The translations under genes were made by a program, and so were the position numbers. A stretch of DNA of 64,000 nucleotides from Myroides odoratus (GTDB taxonomy: Bacteria > Bacteroidota > Bacteroidia > Flavobacteriales > Flavobacteriaceae), in contig NZ_LROZ01000008.1 of the NCBI RefSeq assembly GCF_001549985.1, positions 83,991 through 147,990 of the forward strand. The letters are read 5' to 3'. Positions 51,258 through 58,804 of this stretch are shown piece after piece. The first letter of the stretch is position 1; each line of letters begins with the position of its first letter. Below the pieces are notes generated by a model. That model was given only the letters and a program-made list of their open reading frames with translations. It did not search any database and had not been told where the DNA came from.

Positions 51258-51998
51258 TTAAATAGCAACTCTTACAAAATCTTTAATTTTTCGGAGCGTA
51301 TTGACGCTTCTTTTAATGTGATTCTCTTCAAGGTATTTTACCAATTCTCTTAAGGAAAGTTCATTAATATATTTCGTTTTCTTTTTTCTTTTATCATGCT
51401 GATCAATCAATGTTACTTTAGGATTCTCTACTAGGAGTTGAATAACTTCAGCATGCTTATTCTTAAATGATTCATCAGATTCTGTTGCACCCACTTTTCT
51501 TCCTTTGTACGTTATATCCTTATGCTTAAGATCTAGTTTTTTTAATTCTACATCTTTTCTCTTTTTTAATTCACGCCCTTGTTTTGTACGCTCGTTAATT
51601 TTAGTCTTCTCTAATTCAGCAAAAGTTCCCATGAGAGACAAAACGAGTTTAAAAGTATCATTCTGCTTTCCATCAACTAAGGAAAACATACCATAACGGT
51701 GAATGAAAACATTAACATCCTTATCATTTAGATATTTAAAAGTTTGAAGAATATCTAAGAGGTCTCTTCCCAATCTATCAACATCTTCAATATAGAGTGT
51801 TACTGGGTGTTGGCATTCTTCAATATAATCTATTAACTGTTTTCCCTCTTTGCGTTCAAAAAAAGGGACGCTACCACTTTCAATATCATTAAATACCTTA
51901 TCAAACTGAATTGATGGTATATTTAATCGTTGTCGATCATCACCATTTCCTTTTGCTTGTCCTATAGAAGATACACGTGTATATAAGATATTTTTCAT
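51258..51998 (-). CDS. Serine recombinase (resolvase/invertase family)
   Basis: A 246-residue small serine recombinase. The N-terminal catalytic domain has YTRVSSIGQ with nucleophile Ser10, the arginines in DVDRLGRDLLDIL, and the E-helix SLMGTFAELEKTKINERT. A basic linker and C-terminal helices (LSLRELVKYLEENHIKRSVNTLRKI, in parts) form a DNA-binding end. It has a full promoter upstream and is transcribed alone. It could resolve element dimers or invert a segment. No inverted recombination site pair was recognised. Confidence 0.88.
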   Translation of the reverse strand: MKNILYTRVSSIGQAKGNGDDRQRLNIPSIQFDKVFNDIESGSVPFFERKEGKQLIDYIEECQHPVTLYIEDVDRLGRDLLDILQTFKYLNDKDVNVFIHRYGMFSLVDGKQNDTFKLVLSLMGTFAELEKTKINERTKQGRELKKRKDVELKKLDLKHKDITYKGRKVGATESDESFKNKHAEVIQLLVENPKVTLIDQHDKRKKKTKYINELSLRELVKYLEENHIKRSVNTLRKIKDFVRVAI

Positions 51999-52036
51999 TT
52001 TGTATTATTTTTAGATTGTAATCTATTTTTGACACA

Positions 52037-52066
52037 CAAATATAAATCATTCAAATTTAATTACAA
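52037..52066 (-). promoter_or_regulatory. Promoter of the serine recombinase gene
   Basis: On the minus strand TTG (52064-52066), 19 bp, TATATTTG (52037-52044). It lies 39 bp upstream of the ATG at 51998. Confidence 0.7.
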
Positions 52067-52128
52067 CATAATTACGCATTTAATTTAACACAAAATACAA
52101 ACCTAAATTTGACACAAAAAACACATGC

Positions 52129-53700
52129 TTAATAATTTGCAATACAACCATACTCCTTCAACTTTTTAAAAGATTCAATAAGAAGCAAATCATAGTTTAT
52201 ATTGTACTTCAAAGTATCTATATTACCGCTTTCTCTAATAAACATAGCACGAAAACTCTTGATATCTTCACCTACTAAGCTATAGATTAGATCTAACCCA
52301 AAATCATTAAAAGAAATAATCTTATCCTTATTGGTAGTTTTTGTATCATTCCTTAAATGCTCTACTACAAAAACTCTGAAAATTTCTTGAAATAAAAAAT
52401 CTAATTCATTGTCATTATTAGACCCACTGAAACGATATTTTTGATAAGAGTTGTAATTATAATCAGTATAGCGCTGATTGTGTGAATTGTCTTTTACTAA
52501 AATCAATGCCTTTTCTAATTGTGACCATCCACCTAACATCTCGCTTATAATTCCAAAGACTATATAAAGCTTAATGTCAGTCTTTGATGAGACAATACCC
52601 TTTACAGTTACATTCCCACTAGTAGTTAAAACAAAATCGCTACTTTTTAAAAGACTTCTCAGATTAATAACCTTATTTTTTGATAAAATTTTTAACACTG
52701 TAGTTAACAAAACTACCACTGAATTTTGTTTAGCAATTTCCTCTTGTTCCTGATCTTTAAACGTAGATCTATTTATTATAGTCACTATCTTTTCCTGCAG
52801 GTACTTAAAGTTATCGTAAATAAAAGGTCTAATAGAGTAGAATTTATCCATATAACCAGAGAAATCAACACCTTCACCGTATTTATGAGCATAAATCTTG
52901 CGAATATTTTCTATATCACAGACAAAAAGAATCTTGTCAAAACCAAACTTGTTTTCTCCTGTCACTGCATGCGTATGAGCAGAAAATATATTAAACAATC
53001 TAAAAATATGATCAGGATCTAATCGATCTAAATCATCAATCACCAATACCGTTTTATATTCTTTTTTTAAGTCATCTAGTTCGATGTTCACATCTTGCCT
53101 ATCTTGAACTGCACCCTTTAATCGATCTATTAATTCATAAAGAAACTTTGATAATGAATCGTTTTCATAAGTGCTTCCAATTACTGCTTCACTAGAACTA
53201 AAAACATCCTCAATAAATTTTAATTCATCTATTTTAATTACTTCATTAAACTTGTTGAACTCATCATAGGTATTCCACAGCATTTTTACAATCTCACTTA
53301 TTGGCTTCCCAATCTCACCGCCTAAAGCCAACAAGCTTGTTATTAAGGTTTTTCTATCAAGATTATAACGTAAAAACATATAATTTTTAAGCTTCAAAGA
53401 AAATCCTTCTTTTTGTAAATCAATCTCGTTTAGATACTTATTCATTAACTCATAAAGAACATCAAATTTGATCAACTCAAAAATATCTTCATTACCAGAT
53501 ACAGCATAGTTAACAGGATACAGCCGAATAAAGCGATATTCGTTTTTATATTGATCTTCAAAGTCATTAATAAATGTTGATTTTCCCGCTCCAAAAGGAG
53601 CAGTAAATAATATACGTTGGTTAAATTCTACATCGAGGTGTTCTTTGAATTCGGTTATAATCGAATCATTGGGAATTTTTATTTCTGTAGGGTGAGTCAT
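52129..53700 (-). CDS. KAP-like P-loop NTPase
   Basis: A 523-residue soluble P-loop NTPase. Walker A is APFGAGKST (34-42) and Walker B is TVLVIDDLDRLDPDHI (about 217-232), with the aspartate pair characteristic of KAP/STAND-type NTPases; the region between them is helical. A longer frame would start at 53862 with a hydrophobic N-terminus, but MTHPTEIKIPND at 53700 is a better start and the added residues have no family resemblance. KAP NTPases occur in several phage-defence systems (for example the QatA subunit), but no Qat partners are adjacent, so the role here is not established. The gene lies alone between the serine recombinase and the Rep-like gene. Confidence 0.75.
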   Translation of the reverse strand: MTHPTEIKIPNDSIITEFKEHLDVEFNQRILFTAPFGAGKSTFINDFEDQYKNEYRFIRLYPVNYAVSGNEDIFELIKFDVLYELMNKYLNEIDLQKEGFSLKLKNYMFLRYNLDRKTLITSLLALGGEIGKPISEIVKMLWNTYDEFNKFNEVIKIDELKFIEDVFSSSEAVIGSTYENDSLSKFLYELIDRLKGAVQDRQDVNIELDDLKKEYKTVLVIDDLDRLDPDHIFRLFNIFSAHTHAVTGENKFGFDKILFVCDIENIRKIYAHKYGEGVDFSGYMDKFYSIRPFIYDNFKYLQEKIVTIINRSTFKDQEQEEIAKQNSVVVLLTTVLKILSKNKVINLRSLLKSSDFVLTTSGNVTVKGIVSSKTDIKLYIVFGIISEMLGGWSQLEKALILVKDNSHNQRYTDYNYNSYQKYRFSGSNNDNELDFLFQEIFRVFVVEHLRNDTKTTNKDKIISFNDFGLDLIYSLVGEDIKSFRAMFIRESGNIDTLKYNINYDLLLIESFKKLKEYGCIANY

Positions 53701-54007
53701 ATTGATAGGTTTAATTCTTACACTATAAGGTTTAAAGAGTTTGTATGTTAAGAAACGGATTAGTAAATACAAAGTAATATAATTACGCTCAAATCTAACT
53801 AAAAAACATAGTAAACAACACCTATCAATTAGTAAATGAAAGCTAATTAATAGCCTCACCAAAACCTTCTATGAATTTATTCTCTCAATTCTATAGCATA
53901 GAACAGCTTGAGTAAACCACAGTTTTTTATAAAAAATATTCCTCTATTTAAACAACTTGAGGGGGTTAATAATAGATTTTTGACTCTTCTTTTTCTTCAT
54001 TTCAAAA

Positions 54008-54036
54008 TAAAAAAGTCGGAATTTCTCCCGACTTTC
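54008..54036 (-). terminator. Terminator downstream of the Rep-like gene
   Basis: AAAGTCGG (54012-54019) and CCGACTTT (54028-54035) form a stem; on the minus strand TTTTTTATTTT follows. It is about 310 bp past the Rep-like stop. Confidence 0.7.
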
Positions 54037-54332
54037 TTCAACAACTATGTATAATAAAATATAATTAACTCATTATCAATTAAATACAAATAATTAAATC
54101 GAGTTATAGTGGGGGTTTACATTACATAAAACACACAATTAAAGCATTTTAATCACTAAAAAACACCTTTTATGTCTGTATATTTTTGAAAAAAATTGAA
54201 AAAATTTTTTTTTCAACACTTTGAAAATCAACTTAGTATTGGCATATAGGGTAATTACCTTTTTTATAATAACACTAAGCGGATACGCACCAACATCTTC
54301 AAAATTAAAACACAATCCAAATTAATTACCCA

Positions 54333-54345
54333 GGGGGGAGGGGGG
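54333..54345. repeat. G6-A-G6 tract immediately past a stop codon
   Basis: Six G, one A and six G on the plus strand directly abut the TGA stop (54346-54348, minus strand) of the Rep-like gene. In a strongly A+T-rich element this stands out. Confidence 0.9.
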
Positions 54346-55098
54346 TCAATACTTTTTAACCTTATACTCAAAAACACCACTTAAAAAATCAACCTTATTA
54401 AAATCTTTTATAAAACTCTGTTTATTGCGCATTTTACTCAAATAAATATCACAGCTCTGCACATATGCACTATCAAACTTATATGTTGTAAAATTCTTGT
54501 CTACCAGTGAACCATACTTATTCATGTATTCTACAGTAGATGAAAACTTAATAATTGTACGAATCAAAATATTGCTGTTTTTGATATTTACACCACAAAC
54601 ATTTAAAAGATTGGTTGTTAATTTTTTTGCTTTCTCAATATCTACACTAGTTCCAATATGTACATGGCATTTCTTATTTTTTCCTTCAACTGAGTACACA
54701 TAAGGCAACTCATCATCAAAGTAAGTCATCCATGCATGTAATGTATTACTATCAAATGTTTCATTAAAAGAAATGGTGATTTCTGTTTGAATAAATTTTA
54801 TTTCATCATTCTTTATATATGTCTTCTTCTTACGTATGCGATATAATGTTTTTGCATATTCAGATTCCAAGAAGATAGTTTTAATACCGTTTTTAAGCTT
54901 ATACATCACTCTGGTATCACCAATATCATTTAATATACTTCTAATTCTTCTTTTCACTTGTTTAACGCTTAATTCTATAATATTAAGAGCTAAGCATTCT
55001 TCTATTGTTAGGTATTCTTTAATATTCATCTTGTTCTTTTTATCAATTGGGTATAATAGAGCCAAAAGGCTGTTTATATATAAATATGTCCTTCTCAT
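54346..55098 (-). CDS. HUH Rep-like protein, possible replication or mobilisation initiator
   Basis: A 250-residue protein. The segment KCHVHIGTS has the His-hydrophobic-His motif (His145, His147) of HUH endonucleases, preceded by a beta strand EITISFNETF, and VEYMNKYG (Tyr191, Tyr195 with Lys194) fits the YxxK-type motif III of rolling-circle Rep proteins. The order and spacing suit a small Rep or relaxase-like protein. ATG codons occur at 55098 and 55029; the recognisable region starts after the second, so the start is uncertain. It lies in an integrative element beside an excisionase-like gene. Function inferred from motifs only. Confidence 0.6.
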   Translation of the reverse strand: MRRTYLYINSLLALLYPIDKKNKMNIKEYLTIEECLALNIIELSVKQVKRRIRSILNDIGDTRVMYKLKNGIKTIFLESEYAKTLYRIRKKKTYIKNDEIKFIQTEITISFNETFDSNTLHAWMTYFDDELPYVYSVEGKNKKCHVHIGTSVDIEKAKKLTTNLLNVCGVNIKNSNILIRTIIKFSSTVEYMNKYGSLVDKNFTTYKFDSAYVQSCDIYLSKMRNKQSFIKDFNKVDFLSGVFEYKVKKY

Positions 55099-55119
55099 AA
55101 AAAAGCTACATTTAGCAGA

Positions 55120-55172
55120 AAAATATTTTTCACATATTTGTTTTTCAACAACTTACATTCAAAATATTTTTC
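55120..55172. repeat. Direct repeats upstream of the Rep-like gene
   Basis: AAAATATTTTTC occurs at 55120-55131 and 55161-55172, 41 bp apart, just upstream of the Rep-like start. They may be iterons or operator sites. Confidence 0.5.
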
Positions 55173-55213
55173 CACTAAACAAAAAACTTAGTTTGTAGCC
55201 GATTAACTTTTTC

Positions 55214-55504
55214 TTATGGGGTAGGTTCCAAATGAAGAGGTACTAATGCCTTCTGTACATCAGATTTTAAAAAATACACTCTATTACCAATTCCATAGGG
55301 TTTGAGTTTCCCATTTTTACACCAATTGTGAATGGTGGATAAATCCACTTTAAAAAGTTGTGCAACTTCTTTACGTGTTAAATACTCTTCCAATTGCTTT
55401 GGTTTAGCATCCTGAGACTGTTTTTTAAAAAATTCTTCTAGTCTCTTTAAAATCACATCCTCTAATTGTTGAGGTGTGTAGGCAATAAATTGTATTGCTG
55501 TCAT
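55214..55504 (-). CDS. Excisionase-like HTH protein
   Basis: A 96-residue protein with a MerR/excisionase-type helix-turn-helix (HTH_17): EYLTRKEVAQLFKVDLSTIHNWCKNGKLKPYGIGNRVYF (in parts), then SDVQKAL. Such proteins act as recombination directionality factors or as small regulators in Bacteroidota elements. I start it at the ATG at 55504; the longer frame from 55534 adds ten residues and crosses a 15-bp repeat. It follows the Rep-like gene's upstream region and lies in the same orientation as integrase. Confidence 0.85.
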   Translation of the reverse strand: MTAIQFIAYTPQQLEDVILKRLEEFFKKQSQDAKPKQLEEYLTRKEVAQLFKVDLSTIHNWCKNGKLKPYGIGNRVYFLKSDVQKALVPLHLEPTP

Positions 55505-55571
55505 AAAAATTCGATTTAATGTTTCTGATCGCAATTACAAACAATATTTATTCGATAAAAATTCGATTTAA
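55505..55571. repeat. 15-bp direct repeat upstream of the excisionase-like gene
   Basis: AAAAATTCGATTTAA occurs at 55505-55519 and 55557-55571, with a further TTCGAT at 55551-55556. The first copy abuts the start codon, a position suited to autoregulation or recombination control. Confidence 0.7.
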
Positions 55572-55744
55572 AAAAAACGAGTTGTTTTTAAATTAACAAT
55601 AAAAACAAACAAACAATAATATTTTTATTAACAAACAAACAAAACAATACCAAAAAACGCATTATGGAAAAATAAGACAGATTTAGTTTTTAATTTATTT
55701 CTAAAAAAAGAAATGAATTTATTTTTCAAAAAAAACGTCGTGAT

Positions 55745-56485
55745 CTACCTTTTTTTAGTTCTGAGATACTCTTTTATTAACTCATTTACCTCTATAATAT
55801 AGCTCTTAGGATTAGATAATTTAGACTTATATTTTATCACATCCTCACCATAAAATAGATTTATATACTCTACCACTTTCTTTTGGGTAAAACTTTTTAA
55901 CAGGATATGATTCTTAACTTCATCATTATTAATTAGTGCATTGACAAAAGCATTTAAACCGTAGGTGTCCCCTTTTTTAATATTAAATCTACTGTCTATA
56001 GTCTGTATAAACCAATGACACGTCCCAGAATTAACAAAAATATTATTCCCTGTTCTTTTAATCATTTCGTTTCTACTCTCAATAGAATCGTAATTTTTTA
56101 TAAAATACAATAACGCAATACAGTATTGATCAAAAAAACGAACTAATCGATTCTTTATAATTTCATATTTTCTATTCGATACAACAAGAGGCTTTAGTTT
56201 AATCTTTTTTAATTGTAATTCCGTAATAGTCTTCACACAATCAACTATGTGAGAATGAAGAAGCTTATCATTCTTTAAATTTTCATATTTGCTTTCATCA
56301 ATAATTGTGTCTTTCCACCATTTATCAAGAGCCTTCTCTAGGTCAATTTCAGCCAATTCATCTATACTCTTATCTTTATATCTTGGTGGTAAATACTTAT
56401 TTAAACCTTTTTTATAGAAATTTACGAAGTAACTTTCTTCAATTGTATTTTCCCCAATCTTTGCTTTTTCAGAAGAATCTGCCAT
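55745..56485 (-). CDS. Unknown protein of the element
   Basis: A 246-residue soluble, lysine-rich, mostly helical protein. No domain is recognised; VVEYINLFYGEDVIKYKSKLSNP and GTCHWFIQTIDSRF stand out as its most distinctive parts (given separately). It is read from the minus strand after the integrase gene. Similar-sized helical proteins of unknown role are common beside tyrosine integrases in Bacteroidota elements. No signal peptide. Confidence 0.7.
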   Translation of the reverse strand: MADSSEKAKIGENTIEESYFVNFYKKGLNKYLPPRYKDKSIDELAEIDLEKALDKWWKDTIIDESKYENLKNDKLLHSHIVDCVKTITELQLKKIKLKPLVVSNRKYEIIKNRLVRFFDQYCIALLYFIKNYDSIESRNEMIKRTGNNIFVNSGTCHWFIQTIDSRFNIKKGDTYGLNAFVNALINNDEVKNHILLKSFTQKKVVEYINLFYGEDVIKYKSKLSNPKSYIIEVNELIKEYLRTKKR

Positions 56486-56525
56486 AATTAAAAGTGTTTA
56501 TTTTTAAATATAATTATTTGTACAA

Positions 56526-56558
56526 AAAAAACCATTCTATTCAAGAATGGTTTTTTAG
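56526..56558 (-). terminator. Terminator of the integrase gene
   Basis: CCATTCT (56532-56538) and AGAATGG (56544-56550), extended by A8/T6 flanks, with an ATTCA loop. On the minus strand it has a T-rich tail; it lies about 85 bp past the integrase stop. Confidence 0.8.
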
Positions 56559-56642
56559 TATTGTTTACATTAGAATTACCCATACCAAACTAGTATATTG
56601 GTTATAAAGTTAATTATATATCATAATTCAAATCAAATTTTT

Positions 56643-57914
56643 TCAAGACTTGAACGTAACTCCCTCAGCATATTCCTCTAAAAATTGAAGTGCATTTCCG
56701 TCCTTATCTTGACGCTTATTAATATAATTTAAAAAAATTCTTTCTTCGGAATGTCCTGTTATTCCCATTAATATAGGTGTTTTTATCATTCCATAAAAAT
56801 TGGTTGCAAATGATCGTCTAAAGCAATGAGAAGTAATAAACGTATATTTTGGTGCTTTACCTAGCTCCCTTAACCCTGTATCTGGATTAACAATATAACC
56901 TTCAACTTCCTCAGTGATCTCTGCTATTTCACAAACTCTTTGAAGATGTGTATTTATTTTATTTAAAGAAACCCGTTGAGGAAAATCATTAAATAGAATA
57001 TCTAAAACATAATCTTTACTTACGCCTATGGTAACAGCCTTTTCTGTTTTTTCTTGAATTAAATCAATAAGTACTGCATCTTCAATTGGTCTTAAATTTT
57101 TTGGCGTTAGCTTTAACAAATCACCCCCTCGCTGTCCAATATAGCAACCAATTAAAAGCCATTTCTTTACATTCTCTAAATGTGGAGTTGGCATTTGCGT
57201 ATGATAAATTTTATCAATCTCTTCCAAAGACAAAGTATGTATATATCGATCTTTATCTTTTTGTCTAAATGGTTTGAGTTTTATTGAATGAAGTGTAACT
57301 TCGATATCATTTTTTTGCGCATCATGACAAACCGTTTTAATAAATTCAAACTGTTTACCCGCATAATTCACCGAGAACTTCTTTTCTTTCAATAACCAAT
57401 TTTTGTATTTGTCTGTAAATGTTCTATTGATATCACCAAATCTTATAATCTTTTTAAGACTCCTTTCGTACTCTAAAATATTCTTCTTAAATGATTTATA
57501 GTTTTTTACAGTTCCATTACTCAACCCTATTTTACCACCTCTAACCTCTTTTGTATCAGCATTATCTATAATGTATTGAATATAATTAGAAAAAATATCA
57601 CGTTCTTCCATTTCAACACGACCATAGCATGCGTTGATCTGATTATTTAACCAAATACTATCTATACGTACACCTTCGGCTAAATCATTGTTTAAAACGT
57701 TAAATAAATGGGCAGATAGCTTATTAAGGTGATTAATCAGTAACTTATTTTCTGCCTTATTTTGTTTTGGGAGATTCGTCTTTTCACTCCAGTCTTTTGA
57801 ATCGATACAAAAACCTGTTACTTTTTTCACATCTAACTTTCTCCCGTTTGAAACGCGAACATAAATTTGGGCGTTTTCTCTACTACTTTGTAGCATGAAT
57901 TTTATTTGACTCAT
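56643..57914 (-). CDS. Tyrosine recombinase integrase of the element
   Basis: A 423-residue tyrosine recombinase. An N-terminal arm-binding domain (Arm-DNA-bind type, about 1-100) and SAM-like core-binding domain (about 105-205) precede the catalytic domain with Arg262 (CYIGQRGGDLLKL), Lys289, His363 and Arg366 (SHCFRRSF), His388 (MGITGHSEE) and the nucleophile Tyr397 (FLNYIN). This is the Bacteroidota mobile-element type. The ATG at 57914 is preferred to the TTG at 57941. It lies about 200 bp from the right att site and should catalyse integration into tRNA-Leu. Confidence 0.93.
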   Translation of the reverse strand: MSQIKFMLQSSRENAQIYVRVSNGRKLDVKKVTGFCIDSKDWSEKTNLPKQNKAENKLLINHLNKLSAHLFNVLNNDLAEGVRIDSIWLNNQINACYGRVEMEERDIFSNYIQYIIDNADTKEVRGGKIGLSNGTVKNYKSFKKNILEYERSLKKIIRFGDINRTFTDKYKNWLLKEKKFSVNYAGKQFEFIKTVCHDAQKNDIEVTLHSIKLKPFRQKDKDRYIHTLSLEEIDKIYHTQMPTPHLENVKKWLLIGCYIGQRGGDLLKLTPKNLRPIEDAVLIDLIQEKTEKAVTIGVSKDYVLDILFNDFPQRVSLNKINTHLQRVCEIAEITEEVEGYIVNPDTGLRELGKAPKYTFITSHCFRRSFATNFYGMIKTPILMGITGHSEERIFLNYINKRQDKDGNALQFLEEYAEGVTFKS

Positions 57915-57959
57915 ATTGTCTTTTTTTAAGTATTTGATCAAATGTAAAACGTTTAATTA

Positions 57960-57982
57960 TTTAGCCAACCATTAGTCGACAT
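57960..57982 (+). repeat. Candidate integrase arm-type site, right
   Basis: Matches 42245-42267 with one mismatch. It lies about 136 bp inside the right att core and about 45 bp upstream of the integrase gene. Confidence 0.7.
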
Positions 57983-58118
57983 GGCAACAATTTCATTCAA
58001 TATCTTTCAATCTCATTCAATACAAAAAGCAAAAAACACAAATACAACCCATTGAATTAAAACACATTACACCTGAAAATCAATTATTTAACAAATAAAT
58101 AGATTGCATAGCTGTTTC

Positions 58119-58154
58119 TGTGGGTTCGATTCCCACTCCGGGTACTAAAACCCT
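58119..58154 (+). repeat. Right attachment site (36 bp)
   Basis: Exact copy of 42176-42211, the tRNA-Leu 3' end. It is not a tRNA gene because the D and anticodon arms are missing. A second hairpin (AAAACCCTGA...TCAGGGTTTT, 58147-58179) directly follows and would be the original chromosomal terminator of the tRNA. Confidence 0.93.
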
Positions 58155-58189
58155 GATTACGATGTAGTCAGGGTTTTTTATTTTCTATA

Positions 58190-58690
58190 CTAAAACTTAA
58201 AAATAGCGTACTTGAACGTAACACCAAAAGTAAATAGGAACTCTCCTCGATCTACATCGAAATCTTGAAATACCCCACCTACATGAATATTGAAGATGAA
58301 TTGGGGAGTAAAGTACTGTTCATTGCCAATATGCCCTTCTGTAATCAACACTTGATTGTAACTAGAATCCTAAGGCTTTCCAAAAGAATATTTTACTTGA
58401 GTAGCAAGATAAAACGTACGTACTTCTTCATTGACGAAATGCCATTTCAAATTAGTCTTAGCAAAAGGAATAAAACCATACTCATAAGAATACCCACTGG
58501 TTTCATTTAGACCATAACCAGCGCCTATACCTGCGAACGCTTCTAGGTGAATATCATACGTCAATCGTGTTTTAAAAGAAGTCTCTATCCCTTGCCCTCC
58601 AATAGTAGAGTAAACCGTATTATTCTTACTTTGTCAAAAAGACGAATAATACATACACGAGCAGATAAGAATAAAAAATAAATTTTTCAA
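58190..58690 (-). pseudogene. Outer-membrane-barrel-like gene with two in-frame stops
   Basis: One frame from TTG at 58690 to TAG at 58190 reads a signal-like start (KNLFFILICSC), then beta-strand-rich sequence (YSTIGGQGIETSF, FAGIGAGYGLNE, FYLATQVKYSFGKP, FIFNIHVGGVFQDFD) and the terminal strand FGVTFKYAIFKF. It is broken in frame by TGA at 58634-58636 and TAG at 58370-58372, with no frameshift between. The end in an aromatic residue suits a small outer-membrane barrel or lipid-binding barrel protein. The right end of the mobile element is 36 bp away. The start codon is uncertain. Confidence 0.7.
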
Positions 58691-58804
58691 ATGAATAAAT
58701 TCTATTTTATTACACGAAATTAGATAAAACACCTCGTTAAATTTTAGAACATCTTAGTTATTATTTAGAATGTAATAGAGTATAAAAATAATAGACTGAG
58801 TCTC

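Larger units (their letters stand above)
53701..54345. other. Non-coding region between the KAP-like and Rep-like genes
   Basis: About 640 bp without a convincing gene. It contains a terminator at 54012-54035 that can serve the Rep-like gene on the minus strand, a palindrome GGTAATTACC at 54250-54259, long A/T runs (54185-54225) and the G-tract at 54333-54345. Next to an HUH protein it is a plausible place for an origin of replication or transfer; no such origin can be recognised by sequence alone. Confidence 0.45.
42176..58154. mobile_element. Integrative element of about 16 kb in tRNA-Leu(CAA)
   Basis: Bounded by an exact 36-bp direct repeat of the tRNA 3' end, with a tyrosine integrase and an excisionase-like protein near the right end and a complete tRNA at the left end. 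Cargo from left to right: nuclease, methylase, unknown, receiver, GHKL-kinase fusion, XRE regulator, three small exported or membrane proteins, serine recombinase, KAP-like NTPase, HUH Rep-like protein, excisionase-like protein, unknown, integrase. The sequence is visibly more A+T-rich than the flanks. No conjugation genes are present, so it would be an integrative-mobilisable element or a satellite-like island, not a self-transmissible one. Confidence 0.9.

Noticed and set aside
53701..53862. 54-residue hydrophobic N-terminal extension of the KAP-like protein
   Set aside because: It begins with a non-ATG or weak start, has no resemblance to the family, and MTHPTEIKIPND at 53700 is a natural start; a membrane anchor remains possible but is less likely.
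54333..54345. Phase-variable contingency tract
   Set aside because: The tract lies after the stop codon, so length change would not alter the reading frame as seen.
58119..58200. A second tRNA-Leu
   Set aside because: Only the T arm and the 3' acceptor strand are present; it is the right attachment site.
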